DNA from: Streptomyces canus | Lineage (GTDB): Bacteria; Actinomycetota; Actinomycetes; Streptomycetales; Streptomycetaceae | Length of the DNA: 64,000 nt | Assembly: GCF_030815415.1 (NCBI RefSeq) | Contig: NZ_JAUSWW010000002.1 | Coordinates: forward strand, 124,001-188,000 | Direction: 5' to 3' | Shown: positions 44,175-52,909 of the stretch, piece by piece | Position numbering within the stretch: the stretch's first letter is position 1 | Layout of the letters: each line of letters starts with the position of its first letter | The notes under the pieces: generated by a model | Told to the model about the DNA's origin: nothing | Databases searched by the model: none | What the model saw: only the letters and a program-made list of their open reading frames with translations | Program-made: the position numbers and the translations under genes

Positions 44175-45020
44175 TCAACTCGTGGGAACGAGACGCTCCT
44201 TGCCGGTCTTGGGCGCCGGCACCGTGGTCTCGGGGTTGGCCGTGAGAATGGACCGCTGCAGACGCCGCAGCCCCGCCGACGGCTCCAGACCGAGGTCCCG
44301 GACGAGCGTGGCACGCAGCCGCTGGTAGACCTCCAGGGCCTCTCCGCGCCGCCCGGAGCGGTACAGCGCGAGCATGAACTGGCCGTGCAGGCTCTCATGA
44401 GTGCGGTAACGATTCACCAGAACGGTCAGCTCGGCCAGCAGCTCACGGTGGCGCCCCAGTCGCAGATCGGCCTCGATGCGCTGGTCCAGCGCACACAGCC
44501 GGCTCTCCTCAAGACGCTTGATCTCCATGTCCAGCTGCGCACCGGCCTGGACGTCCGCGAAGGCGGTCCCCGACCACAGCATCAGCGCTTCCCGCAACTG
44601 CCGCGCGGCACCGGGGAAGTCACCGGCGTCCATGGCCCGGTATCCCACGCCCGCAAGGCGCTCGAAGGTGCGCACGTCGCTCTCGCCGTCACCGCTGACC
44701 AGCATGTAGCCACTGGGCATCGTCACCAGCACGTCCTTGGCGGTACGCCGCCTGCTCTCCCCCGCCATGCCGTCCTGCTCGTCCTTCTCCACGGCCACGG
44801 CGATGAGTTCACGCAGCTGGAGGACGTATGTCTGCAAGGTGGTGCGGGCGCTGCGCGGCGGCGTGGTGCCCCACAGCTCCTCGATCAGTGCGGAGACGGG
44901 CACCACCCGGTCGGCGTGCAGCGCCAGCAGTGCCAGCACCTGCCGCGGCTTGGGAGCCGTCGGGGTGATGGAGATTCCGTTCTCCTGTACGGCCAATGCG
45001 CCGAGTACCTCGATGTCCAC
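44175..45020 (-). CDS. SARP-family transcriptional activator 2
   Basis: 281 residues with the same two domains as SARP1: winged helix (VLGALAVQENG, KPRQVLALLALHADR, ARTTLQTYVLQLRE) and BTAD (RLEESRLCALDQRIEADLRLGRHRELLAEL), with a short insertion around residues 75-95. Two ARE-like palindromes lie upstream, so a gamma-butyrolactone receptor probably controls it. It might be the upper-level switch that in turn activates SARP1 or other cluster promoters. Confidence 0.92.
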   Translation of the reverse strand: MDIEVLGALAVQENGISITPTAPKPRQVLALLALHADRVVPVSALIEELWGTTPPRSARTTLQTYVLQLRELIAVAVEKDEQDGMAGESRRRTAKDVLVTMPSGYMLVSGDGESDVRTFERLAGVGYRAMDAGDFPGAARQLREALMLWSGTAFADVQAGAQLDMEIKRLEESRLCALDQRIEADLRLGRHRELLAELTVLVNRYRTHESLHGQFMLALYRSGRRGEALEVYQRLRATLVRDLGLEPSAGLRRLQRSILTANPETTVPAPKTGKERLVPTS

Positions 45021-45126
45021 GCGATCTCCCCTGTCTTATGCCCGAGTGCTCCGGTCGGTTCGCGGCCGTCAACAGATGTCGGTCCGGCGCCATGGCAAGA
45101 GTAAAAACAGCACGAGCGGTCTGTCA

Positions 45127-45153
45127 ATACCAAACCGCATATCCTGTATTTTC
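45127..45153. promoter_or_regulatory. ARE-like operator upstream of SARP2
   Basis: ATACCAAACCGCATATCCTGTATTTT at 45127-45152 matches the AAACCG-type half-site pattern of gamma-butyrolactone receptor sites, about 110 bases before the SARP2 start. The right half is imperfect. Confidence 0.55.
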
Positions 45154-45278
45154 TTAGTGGAGACGTAGGGGTTATAGGCCTCTGACCTGCATCTATTCGA
45201 GATCTCTAGCGGGAACCAAGAAGCCCTCGAGTCAGCCTCCAGGGAACAACCGCGAGGTGGAGGCGGAAATCGATCATA

Positions 45279-45303
45279 AAACAGACCTTGCGGTCTGCTA
45301 AGG
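45279..45303. promoter_or_regulatory. ARE-like palindrome between SARP2 and receptor gene
   Basis: AAACAGACC-TTGC-GGTCTGCT contains the perfect inverted repeat CAGACC/GGTCTG at 45282-45297. It lies just past the stop of the receptor gene and upstream of SARP2. Confidence 0.6.
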
Positions 45304-45310
45304 CTCGAGG

Positions 45311-45964
45311 TCAGCCCGAGGTGCGCTCCGCCGAGGGGACGACGGCCGACGGCCGCGAGCCGGAGCTCACCAGCCGGTCCAGGTCCTGCCGGCCTGCGAG
45401 CCGCGGCAGGATCACCTCCCAGAAGCGGGTGACGTTCTGCCGTGACAGCCAGGAGGTGTCATCGCCGCCGAGGACCTCGAAGCCGACGGTCGCGGCGACG
45501 ATGACGCGGGCGCTGTCCGACCAGGACACGCCCTCCGCCAGAGCGCCGTTGCGATCGGCCCGGCGGAGGCTGTCCTCGACCCAGTGCCGCCACTGCGTGC
45601 GAAGAGAGGGCTCCCCCCGGCGGGTGGTGTCGCCCGCGAGTTCGAAGCCGCCGCGGACCACGGTGTCGTGGGTGAGACTGCGCGTCAGCTCGTGGGTGGC
45701 ATCCACCACCGCCTGGAGCGATTCCCCCTGCCAGGCCCGCGCCGCCTCGGTGATCAGGCGGACGGCCTTGGCGGCCTCCGCCTCCACCGCGTCGGCGAGC
45801 ATGCCCTTGTTGGCGAAGTGGAAGTGCAGCGCGCCGTTGCTGACACCGGCGCGCTTGCTGATGGTGCTCAACGACGCGGTGACGAAGCCCTCCTCGGCGA
45901 ACACCTCGGCCGCGGCCTGGATCAGTGCCTGCCGGGTGCGGGCCGCTCGCTCCTGTTTGACCAT
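45311..45964 (-). CDS. TetR-family gamma-butyrolactone receptor-type repressor 1 (ArpA/ScbR-like)
   Basis: 217 residues from the ATG behind CAGGAGAC. The N-terminal helix-turn-helix region (MVKQERAARTRQALIQAAAEVF ... TASLSTISKRAGVSNGALHFHFANK) has the wording typical of ArpA/ScbR receptors. The ligand domain has a Trp in ARAWQGES at the position where ArpA family members carry a ligand-contacting tryptophan. It is expected to bind ARE sites and release on binding the AfsA-made lactone. The carboxylase genes and the SARP2 gene flank it, both with ARE-like sites. Confidence 0.88.
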   Translation of the reverse strand: MVKQERAARTRQALIQAAAEVFAEEGFVTASLSTISKRAGVSNGALHFHFANKGMLADAVEAEAAKAVRLITEAARAWQGESLQAVVDATHELTRSLTHDTVVRGGFELAGDTTRRGEPSLRTQWRHWVEDSLRRADRNGALAEGVSWSDSARVIVAATVGFEVLGGDDTSWLSRQNVTRFWEVILPRLAGRQDLDRLVSSGSRPSAVVPSAERTSG

Positions 45965-46037
45965 GTGCTGTCTCCTGAGAACAGGGACGTCGAAGGCCGG
46001 CACCGCACCGACATCCCAAGTCCCTCGGAACGTACTG

Positions 46038-47627
46038 CTACTGCGGGGGGTTGCCGTGTTTGCGCGACGGCAGGTCTGCGTGTTTCCTTCGGAGCATGGC
46101 CAGGGAGCGGATGAGGACCTCGCGGGTCCGGGCCGGATCGATCACGTCGTCCACCAGGCCGCGCTCCGCCGCGTAGTACGGGTGCATGAGCTCGGCCTTG
46201 TACTCCTTGACCATCTTCTGCCGCATGGCCTCGGGGTCCTCGGCCTCGGCGATCTGCCGGCGGAAGATGACGTTGGCGGCCCCCTCGGCGCCCATCACGG
46301 CGATCTCGTTCGTCGGCCACGCGTAGGTCAGGTCGGCGCCGATGGACTGGGAGTCCATGACGATGTACGCGCCGCCGTAGGCCTTGCGCAGGACCAGCGA
46401 GACCCGCGGCACGGTCGCGTTGCAGTAGGCGTACAGCAGCTTCGCGCCGTGCCTGATGATCCCACCGTGCTCCTGGTCGACACCTGGGAGGAACCCGGGG
46501 ACGTCCAGGAAGGTCATGATCGGGATGTTGAACGCGTCGCACATCTGCACAAAGCGCGCGGCCTTCTCGCTGGCTTCGATGTCCAGTACACCGGCCAGGG
46601 TCTGAGGCTGGTTTGCGACAAACCCTACGGTCTGCCCGTCGAGCCGGGCCAGTGCGCAGATGATGTTCCGCGCCCAGCCCTCGTGAACCTCAAGGTACTC
46701 GCCGTCGTCGACGACCTCCTCGATGACCTTGGCCATGTCGTAGGGCCGGTTGCCGTCCGCGGGGACCAAGTCCAGGAGCGCGTCCGAGCGCCGGTCGATG
46801 TAGTCGGCGCCGCGCACCCTCGGCGGGGCTTCCCGGTTGTTCTGCGGCAGCAACGACAGGAGGTAGCGCACCTCGGCGATGCAGGTCTCCTCGTCGTCGT
46901 ACGCGAAGTGACACACGCCCGAGGTCTCGGCGTGCACGTCCGCGCCGCCGAGGCCGTTCTGCGAAATCTCCTCGCCCGTCACGGCCTTGACCACATCCGG
47001 GCCGGTGATGAACATCTGCGAGGTCTCACGGACCATGAAGACGAAGTCGGTCAGGGCGGGGCTGTAGGCCGCACCGCCCGCGCACGGTCCCAGCATCACG
47101 CTGATCTGCGGGATGACACCGGATGCCTTCGTGTTGCGCTGGAAGATGCCGCCGTACCCGGCGAGCGCCGACACACCCTCCTGGATACGGGCTCCGGCGC
47201 CGTCGTTCAGCGACACCAGCGGAGCCCCGGTAGCGATGGCCATGTCCATGATCTTGTGGATCTTCGTGGCGTGAGCCTCGCCAAGCGCACCGCCGAAGAT
47301 CCGGAAGTCGTGCGCGTACACGAAGACGGTACGTCCCTCGACCGCCCCCCAGCCGGTGATGACACCGTCCGTGTAGGGCTTCTTCACTTCCAGGCCGAAA
47401 CCGCTTGCCCGATGCCGACGCAGCTGCTCGACCTCCTGGAACGAACCCGGGTCCAGCAGCAGTTCGATGCGCTCCCGTGCGGTCAGCTTGCCCTTGGCAT
47501 GCTGCGCCTCGGTCGCCTGCCGACTGGGGCCGGCCAGCGCCTTTTCGCGGATGCTGTCCAGCTCCGCCACGCGCCCGCGTATATCGGCGGGCCCCGGTTC
47601 CGTCGAGGCCCGGCTCGTCATAGCCAT
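46038..47627 (-). CDS. Acyl-CoA carboxylase beta subunit (carboxyltransferase)
   Basis: 529 residues, PccB/AccB family. Motifs: AKGKLTARERIELLLDPGSF, GALGEAHATKIHKIMDMA, LNDGAGARIQEGV and FLDVPGFLPGVDQEHGGI, with RKAYGGAYIVM. It transfers CO2 from biotin to acetyl-CoA (or propionyl-CoA). The specificity residue cannot be safely decided by eye. The biotin-carrying alpha subunit is not in the window. Malonyl-CoA is needed by both the THN synthase and the NphT7-like enzyme, which explains a dedicated copy. An ARE site stands right in front of it. Confidence 0.94.
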   Translation of the reverse strand: MAMTSRASTEPGPADIRGRVAELDSIREKALAGPSRQATEAQHAKGKLTARERIELLLDPGSFQEVEQLRRHRASGFGLEVKKPYTDGVITGWGAVEGRTVFVYAHDFRIFGGALGEAHATKIHKIMDMAIATGAPLVSLNDGAGARIQEGVSALAGYGGIFQRNTKASGVIPQISVMLGPCAGGAAYSPALTDFVFMVRETSQMFITGPDVVKAVTGEEISQNGLGGADVHAETSGVCHFAYDDEETCIAEVRYLLSLLPQNNREAPPRVRGADYIDRRSDALLDLVPADGNRPYDMAKVIEEVVDDGEYLEVHEGWARNIICALARLDGQTVGFVANQPQTLAGVLDIEASEKAARFVQMCDAFNIPIMTFLDVPGFLPGVDQEHGGIIRHGAKLLYAYCNATVPRVSLVLRKAYGGAYIVMDSQSIGADLTYAWPTNEIAVMGAEGAANVIFRRQIAEAEDPEAMRQKMVKEYKAELMHPYYAAERGLVDDVIDPARTREVLIRSLAMLRRKHADLPSRKHGNPPQ

Positions 47628-47688
47628 GTCAGGTGCCTTCCTGGGACAAGGCCGAGGAGGTCCCGCCCCGGGTCCGTGAAGCCATCAT

Positions 47689-47712
47689 AACAAACCGCAC
47701 GTGCGGTATTTG
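47689..47712. promoter_or_regulatory. ARE palindrome upstream of the carboxylase beta gene
   Basis: AACAAACCGCACGTGCGGTATTTG contains the perfect core CCGCACGTGCGG with AAA/TTT flanks, 62 bases before the carboxylase ATG. This is the clearest ARE-like site of the window. It suggests butyrolactone control of precursor supply. Confidence 0.75.
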
Positions 47713-47750
47713 ATTGAGCAGTGAAGGAAATATGGAGACGCGTCTCGCCA

Positions 47751-47939
47751 TCAGCGCCAACTCTCGGGCGCCGCATAGCTGTCCCGCTCCCGCCACCAGC
47801 GGATTTCAGCCGCCGACGGCTCCTCGGACGCCTCTTCCGCGCCCGCCTGCCGGGCGAGCAGCACCGCGACCACGGCAGCCAGTTCCGCCTCGTCGGGCCG
47901 CCCCCGCTCCACCCTGATCAGGGCTTCTCCCGTCCCCAT
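47751..47939 (-). CDS. Acyl-CoA carboxylase epsilon subunit
   Basis: 62 residues: IRVERGRPDEAELAAVVAVLLAR and a C-terminal RWWRERDSYAAPESWR, both hallmarks of the small actinobacterial AccE/PccE subunits that stabilise the alpha-beta complex. It comes before the beta gene here, whereas the epsilon gene usually follows it. An ARE-like site separates the two genes. Confidence 0.88.
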   Translation of the reverse strand: MGTGEALIRVERGRPDEAELAAVVAVLLARQAGAEEASEEPSAAEIRWWRERDSYAAPESWR

Positions 47940-48272
47940 GCGACCGATCCCCCTTTAGTCGGGCCTGGAGACACGGTCCGGGAAGCCACTCAAGAACGGC
48001 TGTGGCCTCACTTGAGGTAGGGGAGCAAGCCACATCCCATGCGCACCGGACGGCAGCAGGTGCCACATGCATAGGCGGCTGTGGTCGACCTGCGGGGCGC
48101 GAGCCGAGCCCGAGGTCACCGCGTGATCATCTACACATTTAGGAACGCATGGTTCCATTTATCGGTGGCTGGAGGGTGGCATTCCTTCTGGAAATTAAAC
48201 CGGATGGTATGTATCTTCGCTCTCCTGAGGGATCCACCACTCACATTCAAGCCAAAGCGGCCAGGGGGAACT
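47940..48272. promoter_or_regulatory. afsA upstream region with ARE site and second palindrome
   Basis: AAATTAAACCGGATGGTATGTATCTT at 48192-48217 is ARE-like, with half-sites around CCGGATGG. A further inverted repeat, GGAAC-GCATG-GTTCC with A/T flanks, lies at 48141-48155. Together they probably serve repressor binding at the afsA promoter (plus) and the epsilon-subunit promoter (minus). Confidence 0.6.
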
Positions 48273-49268
48273 ATGTCTGTAAGCACGTTCCGCATGCACC
48301 GCGCGATACCCGGCGTGGCAGGCACAGAGAGCGACACGCACCTTGCCCGGACCGGCGCCCTCCCCTCTCGGTCTCTGACGAGCACGGTCCCCAAGGAGCT
48401 CGTCCACCGTGCGAGCGTCGCCGAGGTGATGCTGACCGACTGGGCCCGCGTGGACGACCATCACTTCACCGTCGCCGCCCAATGGCCTCGTGGACACAGC
48501 TTCTTCGCCACCGTGGACGACTGCCACGACCCGTTGATCGCCGCCGAAACGATCCGCCAGGCCGGCATCCTTCTGGCACACGCCGAGTACGGGGTCCCCC
48601 TCGGGCACCACTTCCTGGTCAGCGACCTCAGCGTGGCCGTCCGGCCCGAGCACGTACGCGTCGACTGGACACCCGCCTCGCTCGAACTCGACGTCAAGTG
48701 CTTCGACGTGAAGGAGCGCGGGGGTGCGGTGACAGGATTCCGCATCGAGGTCGAGATCCACCGCGACGGCAGCCTCGCGGCGACCGGAGGTGGCTCCCTG
48801 ACCTGCATCACTCCCCGGGTCTACGAGCGTCTGCGCGCCGCGCACTTCCCTGGCCCCGACGGTCCCCGGGTCATTGCGCTGACGGCACCGGAGCCCCCGC
48901 AGACCGTCGGGCGCATGTCGCCGACGGATGTGGTCCTCTCCCCCAACGGTGAGCCGCACCGCTGGCAGTTGCGGGTGGACACCCGTCACCCCGTGCTCTT
49001 CGACCACATGGTCGACCACGTGCCCGGCATGGTGCTCCTCGAAGCCGCCCGGCAGGCCGCGGCCGCGACCCTGGGACATGCCTCCCTGCCTCTCGCCGTC
49101 GCCAGTGAGTTCGAGCGGTACGTCGAACTGGACGCACCCTGCCTGGTCGAAGCGTGCCGAATGCCCGGCGCGGACCCGGACGGCGGGGAGACCGTGCTCG
49201 TGACCGCCTACCAGGACGAGACGCCCGTGTTCCGGTGCACCGTGACCATGGCGCCATCCGCCATGTGA
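48273..49268 (+). CDS. AfsA-type gamma-butyrolactone synthase
   Basis: 331 residues; ATG behind AGGGGGAA. Two AfsA hot-dog repeats: the first with VPKELVHRASVAEVMLTDW and the HSFF region, the second with TDVVLSPNGEPHRWQLRVDTRHPVLFDHMVDHVPGMVLLEAARQAA, the typical AfsA motif. AfsA transfers a beta-ketoacyl group to dihydroxyacetone phosphate, the key step to gamma-butyrolactones. With two receptor genes, several ARE-like sites and a reductase gene it makes a complete signalling locus. Confidence 0.93.
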   Translation: MSVSTFRMHRAIPGVAGTESDTHLARTGALPSRSLTSTVPKELVHRASVAEVMLTDWARVDDHHFTVAAQWPRGHSFFATVDDCHDPLIAAETIRQAGILLAHAEYGVPLGHHFLVSDLSVAVRPEHVRVDWTPASLELDVKCFDVKERGGAVTGFRIEVEIHRDGSLAATGGGSLTCITPRVYERLRAAHFPGPDGPRVIALTAPEPPQTVGRMSPTDVVLSPNGEPHRWQLRVDTRHPVLFDHMVDHVPGMVLLEAARQAAAATLGHASLPLAVASEFERYVELDAPCLVEACRMPGADPDGGETVLVTAYQDETPVFRCTVTMAPSAM

Positions 49269-49285
49269 AGGGCACCCCCCGACCG

Positions 49286-49323
49286 GGTCTGCCCGGGACG
49301 ACCTCCTACGTCTCGGGCAGACC
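49286..49323. terminator. Hairpin between convergent genes
   Basis: GGTCTGCCCG with a complementary CGGGCAGACC 18 bases later, between the ends of afsA and the reductase gene. Confidence 0.6.
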
Positions 49324-49400
49324 TGTTGCACACCGGACCGCTCCGACCGGCCCCGGCAGCCCTCGCAAGCGGTGGGACCCACCAGGGCCGACCCCACCGA

Positions 49401-50267
49401 CTACGCCCCGGCCGTTTCCGTGACCGGCGCGAAGGCCGCCAGGTGGTCCGCGGCCCATGCCGCGAAGGTGCCCGCCGGCCGGCCCGTCACGACATGGACC
49501 GTATCCTCCACCATGGCCTTCGCACCTGCCCGCTGGCGTTCCGCGCTCTGCAGCAACGCCTCGACCACCGGCGCCGGATAGCGGTTCGCCAGCCCGCCGC
49601 GTGCCTCGTCGGGACTCAACTCCTCAAAGCGCAGCGGAACACCGAGCAACCGGCCGAGCTGCTCCGTCTGCCCGGCCGCGGTGACGGCCTCGGGCCCGGT
49701 CAGGGTGTAGGCGCGTCCGGCATGCCCCTCCTCCGTCAGGACGCGCACGGCGACCTCCGCGATGTCCCGTGGATCCACACAGGCGTTGCCCGACGTCCCG
49801 TACAGCGCGCGGACCGTGCGCTCGGACCTGATGGAGGCGGCCCAGGAAAGGGAGTTGGACATGAACGCGCGCGGACGCAGCACGGTCCACTCCATGCCTG
49901 AGGCGCGCAGGAGTTCCTCAGTGGCCCGCTGCCACCGGGTGATGAGGTCGTCGGCCCGGTCGTCGAGGACGGCGGCCGCGGAGAGTTTCACCACCCGTTG
50001 CACTCCGGCCATTTGTGCGGCGCGCACGAACCGCGCGTCGTCGTCGGCGCCAATGCGCGTGGTCACGAGGAACGCCGTCCGCACTCCTGTCAGAGCCCGG
50101 GTCAGCGACCGCGGATCCCCGTGATCGCCGGCGACCTTCTCCGCCGTCGACGCGGCGCCCGTGATCTTCGCCGGGTCCCTCGCCATGAGTCGAACGCCCA
50201 GATCGGCGGGAAGTCGCTCAACCAATGCACGGCCCACCGTCCCGGTGGCCCCGGTCACGAGGATCAT
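49401..50267 (-). CDS. NmrA/SDR-type NAD(P)-binding reductase
   Basis: 288 residues, atypical SDR: Rossmann motif ILVTGATGTVGRALVERL (residues 2-19), RVVKLSAAAV, and the ALRASGMEWTVLRPRAFMSN stretch of the NmrA/HSCARG group. ATG follows GGGGGAGG. Next to afsA and receptor genes it is a candidate for a reduction step (butenolide or 6-keto reduction) in gamma-butyrolactone synthesis, as such genes often sit there. That is inferred from context; a general quinone or nitrogen-sensing oxidoreductase role is possible. Confidence 0.82.
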   Translation of the reverse strand: MILVTGATGTVGRALVERLPADLGVRLMARDPAKITGAASTAEKVAGDHGDPRSLTRALTGVRTAFLVTTRIGADDDARFVRAAQMAGVQRVVKLSAAAVLDDRADDLITRWQRATEELLRASGMEWTVLRPRAFMSNSLSWAASIRSERTVRALYGTSGNACVDPRDIAEVAVRVLTEEGHAGRAYTLTGPEAVTAAGQTEQLGRLLGVPLRFEELSPDEARGGLANRYPAPVVEALLQSAERQRAGAKAMVEDTVHVVTGRPAGTFAAWAADHLAAFAPVTETAGA

Positions 50268-50413
50268 CGAACGTCCTCCCCCGCACGAGCACCGGTGGCA
50301 TCCGTGCCCCACCCGGCTTCCCCCATCACACTCCCCCTCCTCGCAGCGATGGTTTTGCGCAATTCCTTGAATCCGGTACCAGCCAAGGGGCTGCGCGTTG
50401 ACCAATCAGCTGT

Positions 50414-50440
50414 AATATACAAACTGGACGGTTTTTTTGT
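50414..50440. promoter_or_regulatory. ARE-like operator upstream of receptor 2
   Basis: AATATACAAACTGGACGGTTTTTTTG matches the ARE pattern (AAAC-TGGAC-GGTTT). It ends 38 bases before the receptor start, where it would block transcription, so autoregulation is likely. Confidence 0.7.
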
Positions 50441-50477
50441 GGGTCTCCGGGCTCATCGACTGGAGGAGGCCGTAGTG

Positions 50478-51140
50478 GTGAAGCAGGACCGGGCGATCCG
50501 GACCCGGCAGACGATCCTGCTGGCAGCAGCCAAAGTCTTTGAGGAACGCGGTTACCAGGCCGCGACCATCAGCGAGATCCTCGCCGCTGCCGGAGTGACC
50601 AAGGGAGCTCTGTACTTCCACTTCCCCTCGAAGGAACACCTCGCCGACGGCGTACTCCACGAACAGGACCACAGGCTGCCCATTCCCGACCGCGCATGCA
50701 AGGTGCAGCAGCTCGTGGACACCGTGGTCCTGCACGCCTACCGTCTCCAGACCGACCCCATGGTCCGCGCGGGTGTCCGCCTGTCGCTCGACCAGCAGGC
50801 CCAAGGGCTCGACCGCAGCGGACCCTTCCTGCACTGGAGCACGGTCGGGGTGGAGCTGCTGGAGAAGGCCCAGGCCCAGGGCGAGTTGCTGCCCCATGTC
50901 GTGCCGGCCGAGACCGCCGACGCCCTGGTGGGCGCCTTCGCCGGTGTCCAGGCCATGTCCCAGGCGTTGTGCAACTACCAGGATCTGCCCCGCAGGGTCA
51001 GCGCACTGCTGCGGCATCTACTGCCCAGTGTGGTGGTCCCCTCCGTGCTCGCCGCGGTGGATCTCACCGAGAACAGGGGGGCCGCGGTCCAGACCGAGCT
51101 TGAGACCGCGCACCCCCTTCGACCGGCGCCGGTCAGCTGA
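50478..51140 (+). CDS. TetR-family gamma-butyrolactone receptor-type repressor 2
   Basis: 220 residues. Two adjacent GTG codons (50475, 50478) follow GGAGGAGG; the second gives the canonical (M)VKQDRAIRTRQ start. HTH: TISEILAAAGVTKGALYFHFPSKEHLADGVL, very typical of ScbR/ScbR2-like proteins. The receptor domain lacks a clear Trp at the lactone-binding position (compare YRLQTDPMVRAGVRLSL); it could be a pseudo-receptor that senses antibiotics rather than lactone, but this is only a reading by eye. Tail-to-tail overlap of 8 bases with the flavin monooxygenase gene. Confidence 0.88.
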   Translation: MKQDRAIRTRQTILLAAAKVFEERGYQAATISEILAAAGVTKGALYFHFPSKEHLADGVLHEQDHRLPIPDRACKVQQLVDTVVLHAYRLQTDPMVRAGVRLSLDQQAQGLDRSGPFLHWSTVGVELLEKAQAQGELLPHVVPAETADALVGAFAGVQAMSQALCNYQDLPRRVSALLRHLLPSVVVPSVLAAVDLTENRGAAVQTELETAHPLRPAPVS

Positions 51141-52662
51141 CCGCCCCGGCAAGAACACCCCTGGCCTCCGCCCGCACGCCCTCACCGAAGTACGCCTTGA
51201 GGGCGGCGGCGGGTCCGTCGCCCCCCGACGCCCAGGCGATGTAACCATCCGGCCGCACCAGCATTGCGTCACAGGGGAGTTGGGGCACCGGCTCGGCGCG
51301 CACCACCCTCAACAGGCCGTCCCACCCGCGCGCCTGCTGCTCATAGCCACCGTCCTGCTCGCCGAAGAGCAGCAGCAGCGGCCGCCCCTCACCCAGCAGG
51401 CCGATCACATCGGTGCGCCCCTGCCGGGTCACGAGGTCGACGTTGGGCAGAAACCTTCCTTCCCATGGTGGGGAGTCCACGCCGCGCGTCGGCAGCACGG
51501 TGTCCTGGGCACTGACCATGGACGCCAGCACACCGCTCTCCCCTCCCCTGGCCAGCAATTCTCCGAACAGGGCCCGCAGCGGGTCGAGTTCAGGGCCGGG
51601 CCGCATCAGGGCCAGCTGAGCCCGGGTGTTGTCGACGACCCGCTGCGCCGCGGGACGGCGCTCCTGGTCGTAGGTGTCCAGCAGTCCCACGCCCGCGGTG
51701 CCGCGCACCGTGAACGCGAGCTTCCAGCCGAGGTTCACGGCGTCCAGCAGCCCGGTGCTCAAGCCCTGGCCGCCGATCGGGAAATGCACATGTGCCGCAT
51801 CGCCGACCAGGAAGATCCGCCCCTTGCGGTAGGACCCGGCCACCCGGGAGAAGTCACTGAACCTGCTCAGCCACCTGGGATCCCGCATCGCGATGTCCCG
51901 GCCGGCGATCCAGGAAACCTCGCGACGCAACTCCTCCAACGTGAGCGGCAGATGACGTTCCTGGTGCGCGCCCTCGCAGTTGAGGGTCCGCAGCCGGACC
52001 ACCCCGCCCGGCACGTTCTTCACGACGATCCACCCGCGCGGGGTGCGATGCCATCCCGCCTCCAGTACCTCGCCCTCCTCGAAGCGGACGTCACCGGCCA
52101 TCGCCGAGATGGTCGCCGGGTACGTCCGTGAGGCAAAGCCCGCCTGCTCGCGCACCAGGCTGCGCGCGCCGTCCGCTCCCACCAGATACGCACCCGTGCA
52201 GTTCACCCGGCCACGCGGCCCCTGCGCCATGACGGTCACTCCGCTCGGCCCCTGGCGCACCCCGATCACCCGGTGTCCGCGCAGGATCCGCGCACCGACG
52301 GCCCGCGCGCGCTGCTCGAAGTGACGTTCCAGCTCCTCCTGCGAGCACTTGAGGATCGGCTCCGGCTCCGCGGCCGGAGCCGAGATGGCCAGTCCCGGGA
52401 TTCCCGCGAAGTGGAACGCGCTGCTCGTCCATGCCGTGCCGTCGCTCTCCCCCGCGGTCACGAGTCCGGCGAGATGACCGCGCCGGACGAGACACTGCAC
52501 CGTACGGGCGTGCAGCGTGGTCGCCTTGGGCCGCCGGCAGACCTCGGTCGCCGACTCCACGACCACGGTGCGCACCCCCTGCCCGGCCAGCTCACAGGCG
52601 AGGAGCATGCCCACGGGCCCTCCGCCGGAGATCACCACTTGTGCTTGTATGCCACGCACCAT
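51133..52662 (-). CDS. FAD-dependent aromatic hydroxylase (PHBH-like)
   Basis: 509 residues. Motifs: FAD GxGxxG at QVVISGGGPVGMLLACELA, RPKATTLHARTVQCLVRRG, DGARS (GADGARSLVR) and second FAD motif GDAAHVHFPIGGQGLSTGLLDAVNLGWKL. The C-terminal thioredoxin-like tail (about 390-509) matches the three-domain polyketide hydroxylase group. Probably oxidises an aromatic or quinone intermediate. An ARE-like site lies about 150 bases upstream, putting it under butyrolactone control. Alternatively, similar enzymes inactivate rifamycin-type compounds, so a detoxification role is open. Confidence 0.88.
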   Translation of the reverse strand: MVRGIQAQVVISGGGPVGMLLACELAGQGVRTVVVESATEVCRRPKATTLHARTVQCLVRRGHLAGLVTAGESDGTAWTSSAFHFAGIPGLAISAPAAEPEPILKCSQEELERHFEQRARAVGARILRGHRVIGVRQGPSGVTVMAQGPRGRVNCTGAYLVGADGARSLVREQAGFASRTYPATISAMAGDVRFEEGEVLEAGWHRTPRGWIVVKNVPGGVVRLRTLNCEGAHQERHLPLTLEELRREVSWIAGRDIAMRDPRWLSRFSDFSRVAGSYRKGRIFLVGDAAHVHFPIGGQGLSTGLLDAVNLGWKLAFTVRGTAGVGLLDTYDQERRPAAQRVVDNTRAQLALMRPGPELDPLRALFGELLARGGESGVLASMVSAQDTVLPTRGVDSPPWEGRFLPNVDLVTRQGRTDVIGLLGEGRPLLLLFGEQDGGYEQQARGWDGLLRVVRAEPVPQLPCDAMLVRPDGYIAWASGGDGPAAALKAYFGEGVRAEARGVLAGAVS

Positions 52663-52909
52663 CCCTGACCTCCCCCATCATGGATCAGCACATGAGCGAG
52701 GAGGCTGAAGCGAACGGGGCGCACGAAGGTTCAGCGGCTTCCCCGCCCGGGACAACTCCCTGTCTCCCCACAGGAGTTGAGTTGCCCAGCTCGCTCATTC
52801 GTACGGATGACGAAAAAATATACCGGGTGGACGGTTCTTTGCAACGTTATTGATGCCACCGACAGTGCTTCTTCTCAGCCGTACGGCGCGTTCTCCCCCA
52901 CGCCGCCGC
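52663..52909. promoter_or_regulatory. Region with ARE-like operator at the cluster/replicon border
   Basis: AAAAATATACCGGGTGGACGGTTCTTTGC at 52814-52842 is ARE-like (half-sites ATACCGG and CGGTT). It should control the monooxygenase gene on the minus strand. A Shine-Dalgarno-like GAGG and short open frames are present, but no gene is convincing. The replication genes begin just beyond. Confidence 0.6.
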
